Part shown: piece by piece, positions 28,198 through 39,900 of the stretch | How the letters are laid out: each line of letters opens with the position of its first letter | Numbering within the stretch: position 1 is the first letter of the stretch | NCBI RefSeq assembly: GCF_900157385.1 | Contig: NZ_LT717699.1 | Span: 764,603-828,602, forward strand | DNA: 64,000 nucleotides | DNA from: Mycobacterium terramassiliense | GTDB lineage: Bacteria; Actinomycetota; Actinomycetes; Mycobacteriales; Mycobacteriaceae | Reading direction: 5' to 3' | Translations under genes and position numbers: made by a program | The notes under the pieces: generated by a model | The model's database searches: none | Told to the model about the DNA's origin: nothing | What the model saw: the letters and a program-made list of their open reading frames with translations, nothing else

Positions 28198-29337
28198 GTG
28201 AGCGTAGTCGACAGTCCGACCGTCGATAGTCCAGCCGTAGCGGACCGGACGACTCTTCACCGTCTGTGGAAAGCGGTTCTCGTTGTCATCGCGGTCGTTG
28301 TGGCCGCGGCGTGTTACTTCGTGCCGGTGTTGCTCGCCGTGCTCGGGGGGCTTGTCCTGTTGCTCCTGTGTGCGCGCCTGGTTTATCGGGACCGCGACCG
28401 CTACATCCCGAATTTATATTCCCGGGATACCGCGGTATATGACGACGCGTACCGCTCGTTCATAGCCCGCTCGCTCTCGAGCATGCGTAAGTGCAAGATT
28501 CCGGGCCACACGCTGTTGTGGGAAGCATCGCGCCTGCCTAAACCCAGCCGTCAGGATTCCGACGAACTACTGCTCGATCTGGGCGTCTGGCTCGGCTGGT
28601 CGACGAGGCTGATGGCTGACGCTTCCGGCCGGCAGGTGTATGGCTTCGACACGTTTGAAGGCCTGGTCGAAGACTGGCAAGTGGACGACCAGATGCTCAT
28701 CAAGAGTGGAAGCTTTTCACTGTCAGAACCGCTCGCGCAACGTTCCATGCGCGACACCGGGGTGACCCTGCGCGACGGGGTGCCCGCGGCGCTCGGGCGC
28801 AAGGTCCAGTTCATCAAGGGAAGCACCTACGAGACGCTGGCCCCGTTCCTGGCCGACCGACCGGGCGCCCCGATTCGGCTTTTCCACATGGATCTGGATA
28901 CCTATGAGAGTTGCCTGCATGCGCTAGAAACCTGCAGGGACCGCTTTATCGAGGGGTCGATCCTCGTCTTTGACGAATACCTCGTCACCAATGCCGAGAT
29001 GCGGGCGTTCTTCGAGTTTCAGAGCCGGTACGCGCTGGAATGGCGATACCGGGCCTGGGGTCTGGAAGTCATGGAGATGAACCTCGAGATGGTCGTCTCG
29101 CGTTGGAAGCGCGTGGCGTACTACCTGCCCTGGATCGCGGCGTATTGGTTGGCGGGCGACGGCAGCTATGTCTGGAAGTTTTTCGGCAAGCGTTTTTGGC
29201 GCTTTTGGCTGGGCGCGCCGATCGGCGATATCGTTTTCATGCTTGGCGCCGCCGGACAACGGAAGTCGGTCAGTCTCGAAATTACCGGCCTGGGTAAGTT
29301 GGACCCGTCCCGTCCGCGCGACCAGGACCACGGGTGA
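28198..29337 (+). CDS. Membrane-anchored TylF/MycF-type sugar O-methyltransferase
   Basis: The predicted 379-residue protein has two N-terminal hydrophobic segments (AVLVVIAVVVAAACYFVPVL and LLAVLGGLVLLLLCARLVY) followed by a TylF-family SAM-dependent O-methyltransferase domain. Visible motifs are LLDLGVWLGWSTRLMA (SAM binding), VYGFDTFEGL and FHMDLDTYESCLHALE (metal-binding Asp pair), then VFDEY. TylF/MycF enzymes methylate deoxysugar hydroxyls, and mycobacterial relatives in GPL loci (Rmt proteins) methylate rhamnose. The membrane anchor and the aromatic-rich C-terminal extension are unusual for the family. GTG at 28198 is chosen because GGAGG lies 7 nt upstream. The glycosyltransferase at 29366 follows by 28 bp, so one operon is likely. 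Confidence 0.85.
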   Translation: MSVVDSPTVDSPAVADRTTLHRLWKAVLVVIAVVVAAACYFVPVLLAVLGGLVLLLLCARLVYRDRDRYIPNLYSRDTAVYDDAYRSFIARSLSSMRKCKIPGHTLLWEASRLPKPSRQDSDELLLDLGVWLGWSTRLMADASGRQVYGFDTFEGLVEDWQVDDQMLIKSGSFSLSEPLAQRSMRDTGVTLRDGVPAALGRKVQFIKGSTYETLAPFLADRPGAPIRLFHMDLDTYESCLHALETCRDRFIEGSILVFDEYLVTNAEMRAFFEFQSRYALEWRYRAWGLEVMEMNLEMVVSRWKRVAYYLPWIAAYWLAGDGSYVWKFFGKRFWRFWLGAPIGDIVFMLGAAGQRKSVSLEITGLGKLDPSRPRDQDHG

Positions 29338-29365
29338 ATTCGCCCCCCAAAACGTGGGCCGCGCG

Positions 29366-30634
29366 ATGAAATTCGTCCTGGCGAGCTGGGGTAGTCGCGG
29401 CGACGTCGAGCCCAACCTCGCCGTCGGGCGCGAGCTGGTGCGCCGCGGGCACGACGTGTGCATGGCCGTCCCGCCCGACTTGGTCGGTTTCACGGAAGCG
29501 GCCGGGGTGGCGGCCGTCGGATTCGGGCCGGAGGCGGGGTCCATCCTGGACGCGCACCGCGAGTTCTGGACCTGCTTCTTCAGCCACCCCTGGCGGCTCC
29601 GGGATCTGGTCAGGTCGCGCCTCGAAATCTCGGGGCCCCTGCTGCGGGCTTGGCAGGAGATGAGCGCGACGCTGGTGTCGATGGCGGACGGGGCCGACCT
29701 CATATTCACCGGCATCAATTTCGAGGACGCCGCCGCCAACGTGGCGGAGTATTACGGCATTCCGCTGGCCACGTTGCATTACTTCCCGCTGCGGCCCAAC
29801 GGCCAGACCCTGGCACTCCTGCCGGCGCCACTGGCCCGCGCGGCGGTGACGGCGTATTGGTGGGTGTCTTGGCGTGCGACGAAGAAGGTCGAGGAAGCCC
29901 AGCGCCGCCAACTGGGCCTACCGAAGGCAAAAGGATCGGCGCAGCGGCGGATCACCGAACGCGGGTCGCTGGAAATCCAGGGCTATGACGAGGCGCTCTT
30001 TCCTGGGCTGGCGGCCGAGTGGGCGGCATATGAGCGTCAACGTCCCTTCGTCGGCGCGCTGACGCTGGGGTTGGCGACGGACGCCGATGAGGAAGTCGCG
30101 TCCTGGATCGCCGCCGGAACGCCCCCGATTTACTTCGGGTTCGGCAGCACCCCGGTCGCATCTCCCGCCGACACCATTGCCATGATCGGCGCGGCCTGCG
30201 AGCGGCTGGGGGAGCGGGCGTTGGTGGGCGCCGCCGGAACCGACTTCACCGGCGTCCCCCGTGGTGACCACGTCAAGGTGGTGGGCGGGGTGAATTTCTC
30301 GACCGTCTTTCCCGCCTGCCGCGCCGTTGTGCACCACGGGGGCACGGGCACCACGGCCACGGGCCTGCGCGCGGCAGTCCCCACGCTGATCCTGCCGACG
30401 GACATCGATCAGATGCTCTCGGGCTCCCGGGTCAAGCGCCTGAAGGTGGGTACCGCTCGACGGTTTTCGGCCGCGACCGAGGAATCGCTGGTCGCGGACT
30501 TACGCACCATCCTCGCCCCGGAATACGTGGCCCGGGCCCGCGAGCTCTCAGCCCTGATGACCGACCCCGCCAAGAGCGTCGCCGCCGCCGCCGACCTGCT
30601 GGAAGATTTCGCGCGCTCCCAACGTGCCGGCTGA
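29366..30634 (+). CDS. GPL-type GT1 glycosyltransferase (second copy)
   Basis: This 422-residue GT-B enzyme is a paralogue of the one at 9779, starting MKFVLASWGSRGDVEPNLAVGRELVRRGHDV. The C-terminal donor site has HVKVVGGVNF, VHHGGTGTTATG near residue 318 and LPTDIDQ. The IDQ pair suits the acidic/Gln donor-sugar contacts typical of GT1. Family members in GPL clusters transfer 6-deoxytalose, rhamnose or glucose to the lipopeptide Thr or alaninol hydroxyl. I set the start at the ATG at 29366 where alignment to the paralogue begins; the frame runs further upstream through the methyltransferase gene. With predicted Thr residues in the peptide, O-glycosylation of Thr is a reasonable but untested role. 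Confidence 0.9.
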   Translation: MKFVLASWGSRGDVEPNLAVGRELVRRGHDVCMAVPPDLVGFTEAAGVAAVGFGPEAGSILDAHREFWTCFFSHPWRLRDLVRSRLEISGPLLRAWQEMSATLVSMADGADLIFTGINFEDAAANVAEYYGIPLATLHYFPLRPNGQTLALLPAPLARAAVTAYWWVSWRATKKVEEAQRRQLGLPKAKGSAQRRITERGSLEIQGYDEALFPGLAAEWAAYERQRPFVGALTLGLATDADEEVASWIAAGTPPIYFGFGSTPVASPADTIAMIGAACERLGERALVGAAGTDFTGVPRGDHVKVVGGVNFSTVFPACRAVVHHGGTGTTATGLRAAVPTLILPTDIDQMLSGSRVKRLKVGTARRFSAATEESLVADLRTILAPEYVARARELSALMTDPAKSVAAAADLLEDFARSQRAG

Positions 30635-30783
30635 TCGGGCAGACGATCTTGTCGCCGACCGCACGCCCTGGCAGCTCCCACTACTTAATTGGCAATGCCT
30701 CGCAGCCGGACCGATCGACGGAGTTCGGATCGATCCGCCGCGATCACTGGCAGAGCGCCGCGTTACCGAATCGACCGCGATCT

Positions 30784-30828
30784 GCGTGACGGGCGCCTCA
30801 GTTACCTATTCGCGTGACAGGCGTCTCA
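30784..30828. repeat. Pair of 17-bp direct repeats upstream of the PKS promoter region
   Basis: GCGTGACGGGCGCCTCA (30784-30800) and GCGTGACAGGCGTCTCA (30812-30828) differ at two positions and start 28 bp apart, nearly three helical turns, just upstream of the duplicated PKS leader. The arrangement suits two binding sites for one regulator on the same DNA face. It has no counterpart upstream of the mbtH copy of the leader. The remainder of 30635-30783 holds nothing recognisable. Confidence 0.45.
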
Positions 30829-30836
30829 CCCAGCAA

Positions 30837-30890
30837 GTATGGTCTAGAACTTGTTATACCCATGTTCAGTAGACGGTCTGGAGACGCGGT
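30837..30890 (+). promoter_or_regulatory. Duplicated promoter/leader, PKS copy
   Basis: About 54 bp here match the segment at 43939-43992 upstream of mbtH with roughly two differences. The block contains TAGAACTTGTTATACCCATG, in which TGTTATACC looks like an extended -10, and ends with GGTCTGGAGACGCGG, which provides the GGAG ribosome site for the following start codon. The sharing implies that the PKS and NRPS operons respond to the same promoter signals. Confidence 0.65.
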
Positions 30891-30982
30891 TGAGCATCAA
30901 TCCCTTCGATGGTAGCGGGGGCTGCTTTTTCGTCTTGGCTAACGACGAGGAGCAACAGCAGATGATCGGCGGTCGGAAATGA
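30890..30982 (+). pseudogene. Truncated mbtH remnant, possible leader peptide coupled to the PKS
   Basis: A 30-codon frame starting at TTG 30890 reads (M)SINPFDGSGGCFFVLANDEEQQQ, matching the first 23 residues of the MbtH protein encoded at 43992 ([22 protein letters not shown]) before diverging to MIGGRK and a stop. The Trp-Pro and C-terminal WxDxRP motifs needed for MbtH function are gone. A GGAG ribosome site lies 6 nt upstream, and the TGA stop (30980-30982) overlaps the ATG of the PKS by 3 bp (ATGA). It is therefore either a decayed mbtH copy left by duplication or a leader now used for coupled translation of the PKS. The relation to MbtH is seen directly; the coupling role is inference. 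Confidence 0.75.
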
Positions 30983-33900
30983 CCGATCTGCAGAACGGTC
31001 TCGAGACACCCAAGCCGGTGCGCGGATCGCAGGGCACGGGCGACAGCTTCGCGATCGTCGGGTATGCGGTGCGCGTCCCGGGTGCCGCCAACGCCGACGA
31101 GTTCTGGCATGTGCTGTGCGAAGGCCGGGATGCGCTCTCGGAGGTGCCCCAGGACCGCTGGGATGTCGAGGAGTTCTATGACCCGGATCCCGATGCGCCC
31201 GGAAAGATCGTCAGCCGCCGCGCCGGGTTCATCGACGACGTAACGGGGTTCGACGCGCCGTTCTTCGGGCTGTCGAATCGGGAAACCATGCTGATCGACC
31301 CGCAGCACCGGATCCTGCTGGAGACGGCGTGGCAGGCGGTGGAGCATTCGGGAACCGCCCCGTCGGCCCTGGCGAACACCAAGACCGGTGTGTTCATGGG
31401 TCTGGGCACCCATGACTACCTGGGCTTGATCTCCGAACAGCTGAGTTATGAGGAGATCGAGGCCTACGTGGCGATCGGGACGTCGTCGGCCGCGGGAGCC
31501 GGCCGGATCAGCTATGGGCTGGGGCTGCAGGGCCCGGCGGTGTCCGTCGACACCGCGTGCAGCTCGTCGCTGGTGGCGGTCCACCAGGCGTGCCAGGCCC
31601 TGCGCTTCGGGGAATGTGACCTCGCGCTGGCCGGCGGGGTGAACGTCCTGCTGAGCGCCAAGACCGCGATGACGTTCTCCCACGCGCACATGCTGGCCCC
31701 GGACGGCCGGTGCAAGACCTTCGACGCGGCCGCCGACGGCTATGTGCGCGGCGAGGGCTGCGGCGTCGTCGTCGTCAAGCGCCTCGAGGACGCGATCCGG
31801 GACGGTGACCGGATCCGGGCCGTGATCCGGGGCAGCGCGGTCAACCAGGACGGCGCGTCGGGCGGCCTGACGGTGCCCAACGGGGTCGCCCAGCAGCGCG
31901 TGATCGCCGAGGCGCTGCAGTGCGCGGGCGTGGCGCCCGGCGACGTGGGATACCTGGAGGCGCACGGGACCGGGACCTCGTTGGGTGACCCGATCGAAGT
32001 CCAGGCCGCCGGTGCGGCATTGGGCAAGGGGCGCGACGCCGACCGGCCGCTGCTGATCGGGTCGGTGAAGACGAACATCGGGCACCTGGAGGCGGCCGCG
32101 GGAATCGCGGGTCTGATCAAGGTGATCCTGTCGCTCGAGCACGAGGTGCTGCCCAAGCACTTGAACTTCAGCAAGCCGTCGCCGCACATTCCGTGGGACC
32201 GGCTTCCCGTGCGGGTGGTGGACGAGGCGCTGCCCTGGGCGCGCGCCGATCGGCCCCGGATCGCCGGGATCAGTTCGTTCGGGTTCTCCGGAACCAACGC
32301 GCACGTCATCCTCCAGGAAGCTCCAGTAGCGCCCGAAGCCGGCGCCGCGGCGCCGGAGGCCCCGTCCGACGACCGGCGGTTCAGCCTGTTGCCGCTCTCG
32401 GCGCGCAACCCGGCTGCCCTGGCGGAGCTCGCCAAGGCCTACGGCAGCTGGCTGGCCGACCACCCGGACGCGTCGTTGGCCGACGTCTGCCTCACCGCCG
32501 GAGCCGCTCGATCCCACTTCGAGCACCGGGCCGCCTTGGTGATCAATTCGACCGAATCCGCGCGTGAGCAACTCGCCGCGCTGGCCGACGATCGCCCGGC
32601 ACCGGGGTTGCTGCGCGGGGAGTGCGCCGACCGGCCGAAGACGGCGTGGTTGTTCACCGGCCAGGGCAGCCAGTATGCCGGCATGGCACGGGAGCTCTTC
32701 GAGACCGAGCCGGTGTTCGCCGAGACCATGACCCAGTGCGCGGCGGCGGTCGCCGACGTGCTCGAAAAACCGCTGCTGGACGTGATTTTCGACCCCGACG
32801 GCGACGCCGCCTTGCGGCAAACCTCCTACGCCCAGCCCGCCCTGTTCGCGGTGGAGATGGGCCTCGCCCGCCTCTGGCAGTCGTGGGGCTTCGAAGCGGA
32901 CGTGGTGATCGGCCACAGCGTCGGCCAATACACGGCGGCCTGCGTCGCGGGCGTGTTCGGACTCGAGGACGGCATGCTGCTGATGGCCGAGCGCGGCCGC
33001 CTGTTCGGCAGCCTGCCCGACGGCGGCCGGATGGTCGCGGTCTTCGCCGCCCCCGAGCGCGTGGAAAGCATGACCGACGAGTTCCCGAGCCTGTCGGTGG
33101 CCGCCTACAACGGCGCCAACACCGTGCTGTCGGGACCCGTGCAGGATCTCGACCAGGCGGTCGCCGGCCTGGAAGGCGACGGTGTGCGCTGTGACTGGCT
33201 GGACACCAGCCACGCCTTCCACTCGGCGCTGCTGGATCCGGTCCTCGACGAATTCGAGTCGTATGCGAATCGGTTCGAGTTCGGCCCGCCGCAAAAGACT
33301 TTGGTGTGCAACCGCACCGGCGCGGCCCTGGGCAGAAGCGCGAAACTGGACGGCGCCTACTGGCGCCGCCACGCGCGGCAGCCGGTCGAATTCGCCAAGA
33401 GCGTGCGCACCCTGGCCGAACTGCACTGCACGATGCTGCTGGAGATCGGCCCCCAGCCGATCCTCACCGCCGCGGCCATGCGGGCGTGGCCGGACCCGGC
33501 CACCGCGCCCCGGGCGATCGCGTCGATGCGGAAGAACATCGCCGATCACCGCCAGATCACCGAGGCCCTGGCCAACGCCTACATCGTCGGGCACCGGCCG
33601 GACTTCGCCGCCCTGGCGCCGGTGACCGCGCGCAAGCTCGACCTGCCCACCTATCCGTTCCAGCACCGCCAGTACTGGTTCCGTGAGCAGCGGGTGGCGC
33701 CCACCCATGCCTCCCATCAGGCCTCGGCCACGCGGACCCAGGCCGTCGGGCTCCTGGAGGACGGCCGGATCGAGGAGCTCGCGGCGCTGCTGGGCGGCGG
33801 GAACACTAACCCGCAGGCCCTCGATGTACTGAAACAGCTTGCGGCAGAACACAATCAGCAGCGTAATGCCCAATCCATCGCGGAGTCCCGCTACGAGATC

Positions 33901-36900
33901 CGCTGGGAGAAATCGGCCGCCAAAGCCCCGGCCGCGACGGCCGGCGAGGGCACCGCGTGGCTCCTGGTCAGCGACGACGCCGGGGCGGTTCAGCCGTTGG
34001 TCGACGCGCTCACCGCGCGTGGGCACCGGACCAGCATCGTGGGTCTGCCGGTGTCCGACGCCGACGCGGATCGGCTCAAAGACGCGTTGCGCGCCGCGTC
34101 GGCGGACGAACCGGCGCTGCGTATCCTGCATCTCGCGGCCCTCGGATCGGACACCTCGCCGTCGACGCAATCGCTGCTGCGGATGCAACACCAAGTCCTG
34201 AGCGGAACCCGGCGGCTGTTCGGTGCCGCGGCCGCGGCAGAACTGCGCACACCCATCTGGCTGATAACCCGTGGCGCACAACGGGTCACCGGCGCGGACA
34301 AGGTGTCACCGGCACAGTCCTGCCTGTGGGGATTCGGTCGCGCCGCCGCGCTGGAACACCCCCGACTGTGGGGCGGCCTGGCCGATTTGGCCGCGGGCGG
34401 CGCCCTGGACGGCGGGGTGTGGTCCCGTCTGGTCGACCAGCTGGTGGCGACACCGACCGGTGAAGACCAGTTCGCGCTTCGGGACCAGGCGGTCTACGTT
34501 CCCCGGCTGACTCGGCGCGCGGGGCAGCCCGCCGGGACGCCGCTGGCGCTACGCGATGACGCGACGTATCTGGTGACCGGCGGGCTGGGCGCGATCGGAC
34601 TGGAAGTCGCCGCGTATCTGGCCGCGCACGGAGCCCGGCATCTCGTGCTGACCAGCCGGCGCGCACCGAGCGACGCCGCGCAGGGGCGCATCGATGCCAT
34701 ACGCGAACAGACCGGCGCCGAACTCCGGGTCATCACGGCCGACGTGTCCAACCCGCACGATGTTGCCCACATCCTGGCCACCGTGCGGGCGGAACTACCG
34801 CCCCTGGCCGGCGTCGTGCATGCCGCGGGCGAGATCAGCACGACCCCCCTGCAAGCCTTGGATGACGCCGAAGTGGATCGGGTGTTCGCCGGGAAGGTTT
34901 GGGGCGCTTGGAATTTGAGCGAGGCTACCGCGGACCTCAAACTGGACTTCTTCCTCAGCACCTCCTCGATCGCCGGGGTATGGGGTGCCGGCGGCCAGAC
35001 GGCTTACAGCGCGGCCAACGCCTTCCTCGACGGGCTGGCCTGGCGGCTGCGTGAGCAGGGCGTTCCGGGGATCAGCGTCAACTTCGGTCCGTGGTTGGCG
35101 GCGGGCATGGCCGACGAGGCCGCCCGCGCGGAACTGGATAAGCGTGGGGTCCGGCCATTGTCGCCGGCCGATGCACTGGCGGGGATGGCCGAACTGATGG
35201 CGTCTTCGGCCAAGGGCGTATCCCACGGGGTCGTGGCCCGGATCGACTGGGCCGGCTTCCTGCCGCTCTACCAGATGGCGGGGAAGCGCGCATTCTTCAC
35301 GCAGTTGCAGCGTGAGGTGCCCGAGTCCGCACAGGCGCCGTCGGAGTCTGGGACCACGCAATTGGTGGACCGGCTCACCGCGGCCCCGGTGCAGCAGCGC
35401 AAGAAACTCGTCGTGGACTATCTGCGCGACGCCGTCGCGGACGTGACCCGCATCGACCCCTCGGAGGTCCGCGAGGAGGCCGGGCTGTTCGACCTCGGCA
35501 TGGATTCGCTGATGGCCGTCGAACTGCGGCGCCGGCTCGAGCGGGCGGTGGGCTCGGAGCTGCCGTCGACCCTGGCGATGGACTACCCGCGCGTCACCGA
35601 CGTCGCGAATTTCCTCCTCAATGACGTCCTGAACCTCAACGCACCGGCGGCCGCGAGCGCGGCGGCGCAGCCGGCGCCGGTGGCGACCGCGGTGACGACG
35701 CGCACGGACGAGCCGATCGCGATCGTCGCGGTCGCATGCCGTTTTCCGGGTGCGCCGGACCCCGAGGCCTACTGGGATTTGCTGTCCGGCGGTGTCGACG
35801 CGATCCGGGAGATCCCGGATGACCGCTTCGACGTCGACGAGTATTACGACCCGGATCCCGAGGCGCCGGGCAAGATCTACACCCGTTACGGCGGATACCT
35901 CGAAAGCATCGACGGGTTCGATCCGGAGTTCTTCGGTATTTCCCCGCGCGAAGCCGTGTGGATGGATCCGCAGCAGCGATTGATGCTGGAGATCGCGTGG
36001 GAGGGACTGGAACGCGCCGGGTATGCGCCTGCGGCGTTGCGCGGCAGTCGAACCGGCGTGTTCGTGGGCGTGGCCGCCAACGAGTATTCACAGCTGCTGA
36101 ACGCCAACTCGGTGGAGACCATCGAGGCCCACTTCATCACCGGCAACGCTCTCAACGTCATCGCGGGCCGGGTGGCGTTCGCGCTCGGGCTGGAGGGGCC
36201 GGCGATGGCGGTGGACACCGCGTGCAGCGCCTCGCTGGTGGCCGTCCATCAGGCCTGCCAGGCCCTGCATTCCGGTGACTGCGACATGGCGCTGGCCGGC
36301 GGGGTGAACGTCTTGGTGAGCCCGGCGTCCATCGTTGCCACCGCGCGCGCCAGAATGCTGGCCGCCGACGGCCGATGCAAGACCTTCGACGCCGCCGCGA
36401 ACGGCTACGCACGCAGCGAGGGCTGCGGGATTCTGGTGCTCAAGCGGCTCAGCGATGCGCAGCGCGACGGCGATCAGATCTGCGCGGTCATCCGGGGCAG
36501 CGCGGTCAACCAGGACGGCGCTTCCAGCGGTCTGACGGTGCCGAACGGCGGTGCACAGCAACGGCTTATCGCCGCGGCGCTGGCTCGCGCCGGTCTGGTC
36601 GGCGGGGACGTCGATTACCTCGAGGCGCACGGCACGGGCACCTCGCTGGGCGACCCGATCGAGGTCCAGGCCGCCGCGGCCGCCTATGGCGCCGGCCGCG
36701 ACCCGAACCGGCCGCTGCTGATCGGATCGGCCAAGACCAACATCGGCCACCTCGAGTCGGCAGCGGGGATCGCCGGTCTGATCAAGGTCGTGTTGTCGTT
36801 GCAGCACGAGGTCCTTCCGCAAAACCTGCACTTCGAGAACCCGTCGCCGAACATTCCCTGGGACTCTCTGCCGGTCCGGGTGGTGGACCAGCCGATTCCG

Positions 36901-39900
36901 TGGCACGCCAACGGCAGGCCACGGCGCGCCGGGACAAGCTCGTTCGGGTTCTCCGGCACGAACGCCCACGTCCTGATCGAGGAGGCCCCGTCGCCAACCG
37001 CGACGGCGGACGTCACCTCGGAAGGCGACGCGGTTCCCGACACCACCGTGTCACCGGCGCCCGGCACCGAAGGTGAACCGATCGGCGTGTTGCCGCTATC
37101 GGCGCGATCACCGGAGGCGCTGCAGGCGTTGGCGCAGCGGTATGGGGCCTGGTTGGAGGAACACCCGCAGGCCGATATCGCCGACGTGTGCTTCACCGCC
37201 GGGGTGGGGCGTTCGCACTTCGAACACCGCGCCGCGTTGGTCGTGGATTCGGTCGACAAGGCCCGCGAGCTTCTGGCCGGATTGACCGAGAACCGGCTGG
37301 AACCGGGCGCGGTGCGCGGCGTGTGTGGTGACCCACCGAAGACGGCGTGGTTGTTCACCGGTCAGGGTAGCCAGTACCCCGGAATGGCGCGTGAACTGTT
37401 CGACACCGAGCCGGTGTTCGCTGACACAGTGCGGCGATGCGCGGAAGCGGTCGATCCGATGCTCCCGCGTCCGTTGCTCGAGGTGCTGTTCGACACTGAC
37501 GGCGATGCCGGAGAAACCCTGCGGCACACCTCTTTTGCTCAGCCGGCGCTATTTGCCGTCGAGATGGGCCTGGCGCGGCTCTGGCAGTCTTGGGGTATCG
37601 AGCCGGACGTGGTGCTGGGGCACAGCGTGGGCCAGTACGCCGCGGCGTGCGTGGCCGGAGTGTTCAGCCTCGAGGACGGCGCGCGCCTGATCGCCGAACG
37701 CGGCCGGCTGTTCGGCAGTCTGCCCGAGGGTGGGCGGATGGTCGCGGTGTTCGCCGACGCGCAAAAAGTCGACGGCGTCGCCGAAGAATTCCCGCGCATT
37801 TCGGTCGCCGCCTACAACGGCCCCAACACGGTGCTGTCGGGTCCCGGCGCGGACCTGGAGGAAATCGTCGCCAAGCTGACCGGCGACGGGGTGCGCTGCA
37901 CCTGGCTGGACACCAGTCATGCCTTCCATTCCGAGCTGCTGGACCCGGTGCTCGACGAATTCGAATCGTACGCAAGCAATTTCGAATTCGCCGTTCCGAC
38001 CCTGCCCCTGGTGTGCAACCGGACCGGCGCGCTCCTCACCGCGGAAACCCCGCTCGACGGCCAGTATTGGCGGCGGCATTCCCGCCAGCCGGTGCAGTTC
38101 GCCGAAAGCGTGCGAACCGTGGCGGCGCTGGGCTGCTCAGTGTTGATGGAGATCGGTCCGCAACCGGTTCTGACCAACGCTGCCATGCAGGCCTGGCCGG
38201 AATCCTCGGCCGCTCCGCGGCCGATCGTGTCGCTGCGCAGGGATGCCGATGCCCGGAGTCAGATGGCAGAGGCGCTGGCCGCGGCCTACGTCAGCGGCCA
38301 TCGGCCCGTGTTCGCGGCGCTGCACCACCTGCCGCGCCGCAAACTCGAACTGCCCACCTATGCTTTCCAGCGGCGTCGGTTCTGGCCGAAGAACGCCGAC
38401 ATCCGCGGCATCGACGGGCATGGTGCCACCGGCTCCGGAATCCTCGGGAGCGCTAAAGATCTCGCCTCCGGCGACTCCGTCTACACCAGTCGGTGGTCCG
38501 TCAACACGCAGCCCTGGCTGGCGCATCACGTCATCTATGGCGCCGTGGTCGTTCCGGGTGCGACGTACGCGGCGATGGCCCTCGCCACGGTCGGAGCGCC
38601 GGCGCAGGTGCGCGAAGTCTTCTTCTACGAACCGATCATCCTGGGCGACAAAACCTCCCGGGAGGTGCAGCTGACGGTGCATCCGGTCGATGGCGGCTGG
38701 ACCTTCCAGGTACACAGCCGCCCGTTCGGTGACCGTGACGCCGAGTGGTCGTTGAACGCCGACGGACGGATCGTCAGCGGTGCCGACGACGAGCCCGCAC
38801 TCGAGCCGACGGAATCCATCGACGCGGCCTGCGAGCGGCTGGCCCGCACCCGTCCGCAGCAGCTGTTCGACACCTTCGCCGACATGGAGCTGGCCTGGGG
38901 TCCCACCTGGTCCACCTCGCTCAAATCGCTGTGGGCCGGTGACGGCGAGGCGGTCGGCGATATCGCCATCGGCGACGAGCTCGCCGAACAACTCGGCGCC
39001 GAGCCGATCCACCCGGTGCTGCTCGACCTGTGCACCGGAATCGCCTTCCCGGCCTTGGAGGCGGCGCTCGCGGCGACCGAAGATGGCGCGGGTTTGGCCG
39101 ATCTGTTCTTGCCGCTGCGGTACGGGCGGGTGGTGCTCCACGACGAGATGCCACGACGGTTCTATTGCCGCGCGCGGTGGCAGCGGGGCGGTCTCGACAG
39201 CGAAACGCAGGCGTTCGATCTCGACTTCGTGGATCGTGACGGTCGCCAGCTGGGCGAGATTCGCGACTTCACAGTCAAACGCGCGCCGCGGGAGGCGTTG
39301 CTGCGCGGGCTCGGCGGCGACGCCACCCGAAACATGTACACCCTCGGCTGGGAGGAAGTGCCGGCGCCGGCACCGGGCGGCGCCGGGAAGGGCGAGGGCA
39401 CCTGGCTGATCGCCGGGTTCGACGAGCTGGCGGCCGACGTGCCGGGTTGTGTCTCCTTGGACCGCGCCTCGACGGATGCGGAGCGCTGGAAGCGGGCGCT
39501 CGCCGAGGCTCAGGAGCGTGGTGTGCCCGTCTCCGGCGTCGTCTGGCGCAGCCCCGGGAGGCCCGAGGCGGAAGAGTCGGGCGCCGAATTCGCCGCGCGG
39601 CTGGAGACCGAGATCGATGAGCTGCTCACGGTCGTGCGAACGCTGTTGGCCCAGCAAGACCTGAAACTCACCGGTGGGCTCTGGATCGTCACCGAACGGG
39701 CCGTCGCGACCGAGCCCGGCGAGTCGGTGGACCCGGCGCAGTCGGCGCTGTGGGGCTTCGGACGGACCGTCATCACCGAGCAGCCGAGCCTGCGCTGCAG
39801 GCTGGTCGACTGCGACGGAGCCGACGACGCCGTGCGTTCGTTGGCCGGCCTGCTCGGCGCACCCGCCGACGAACCCGAAATCGCGCTGCGACAAGGAAAG

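Noticed and set aside
30844..34281. Minus-strand open frame of 1145 codons opposite the PKS start
   Set aside because: Antisense shadow of the KS-AT region; no family motif, and it would run through the PKS promoter.
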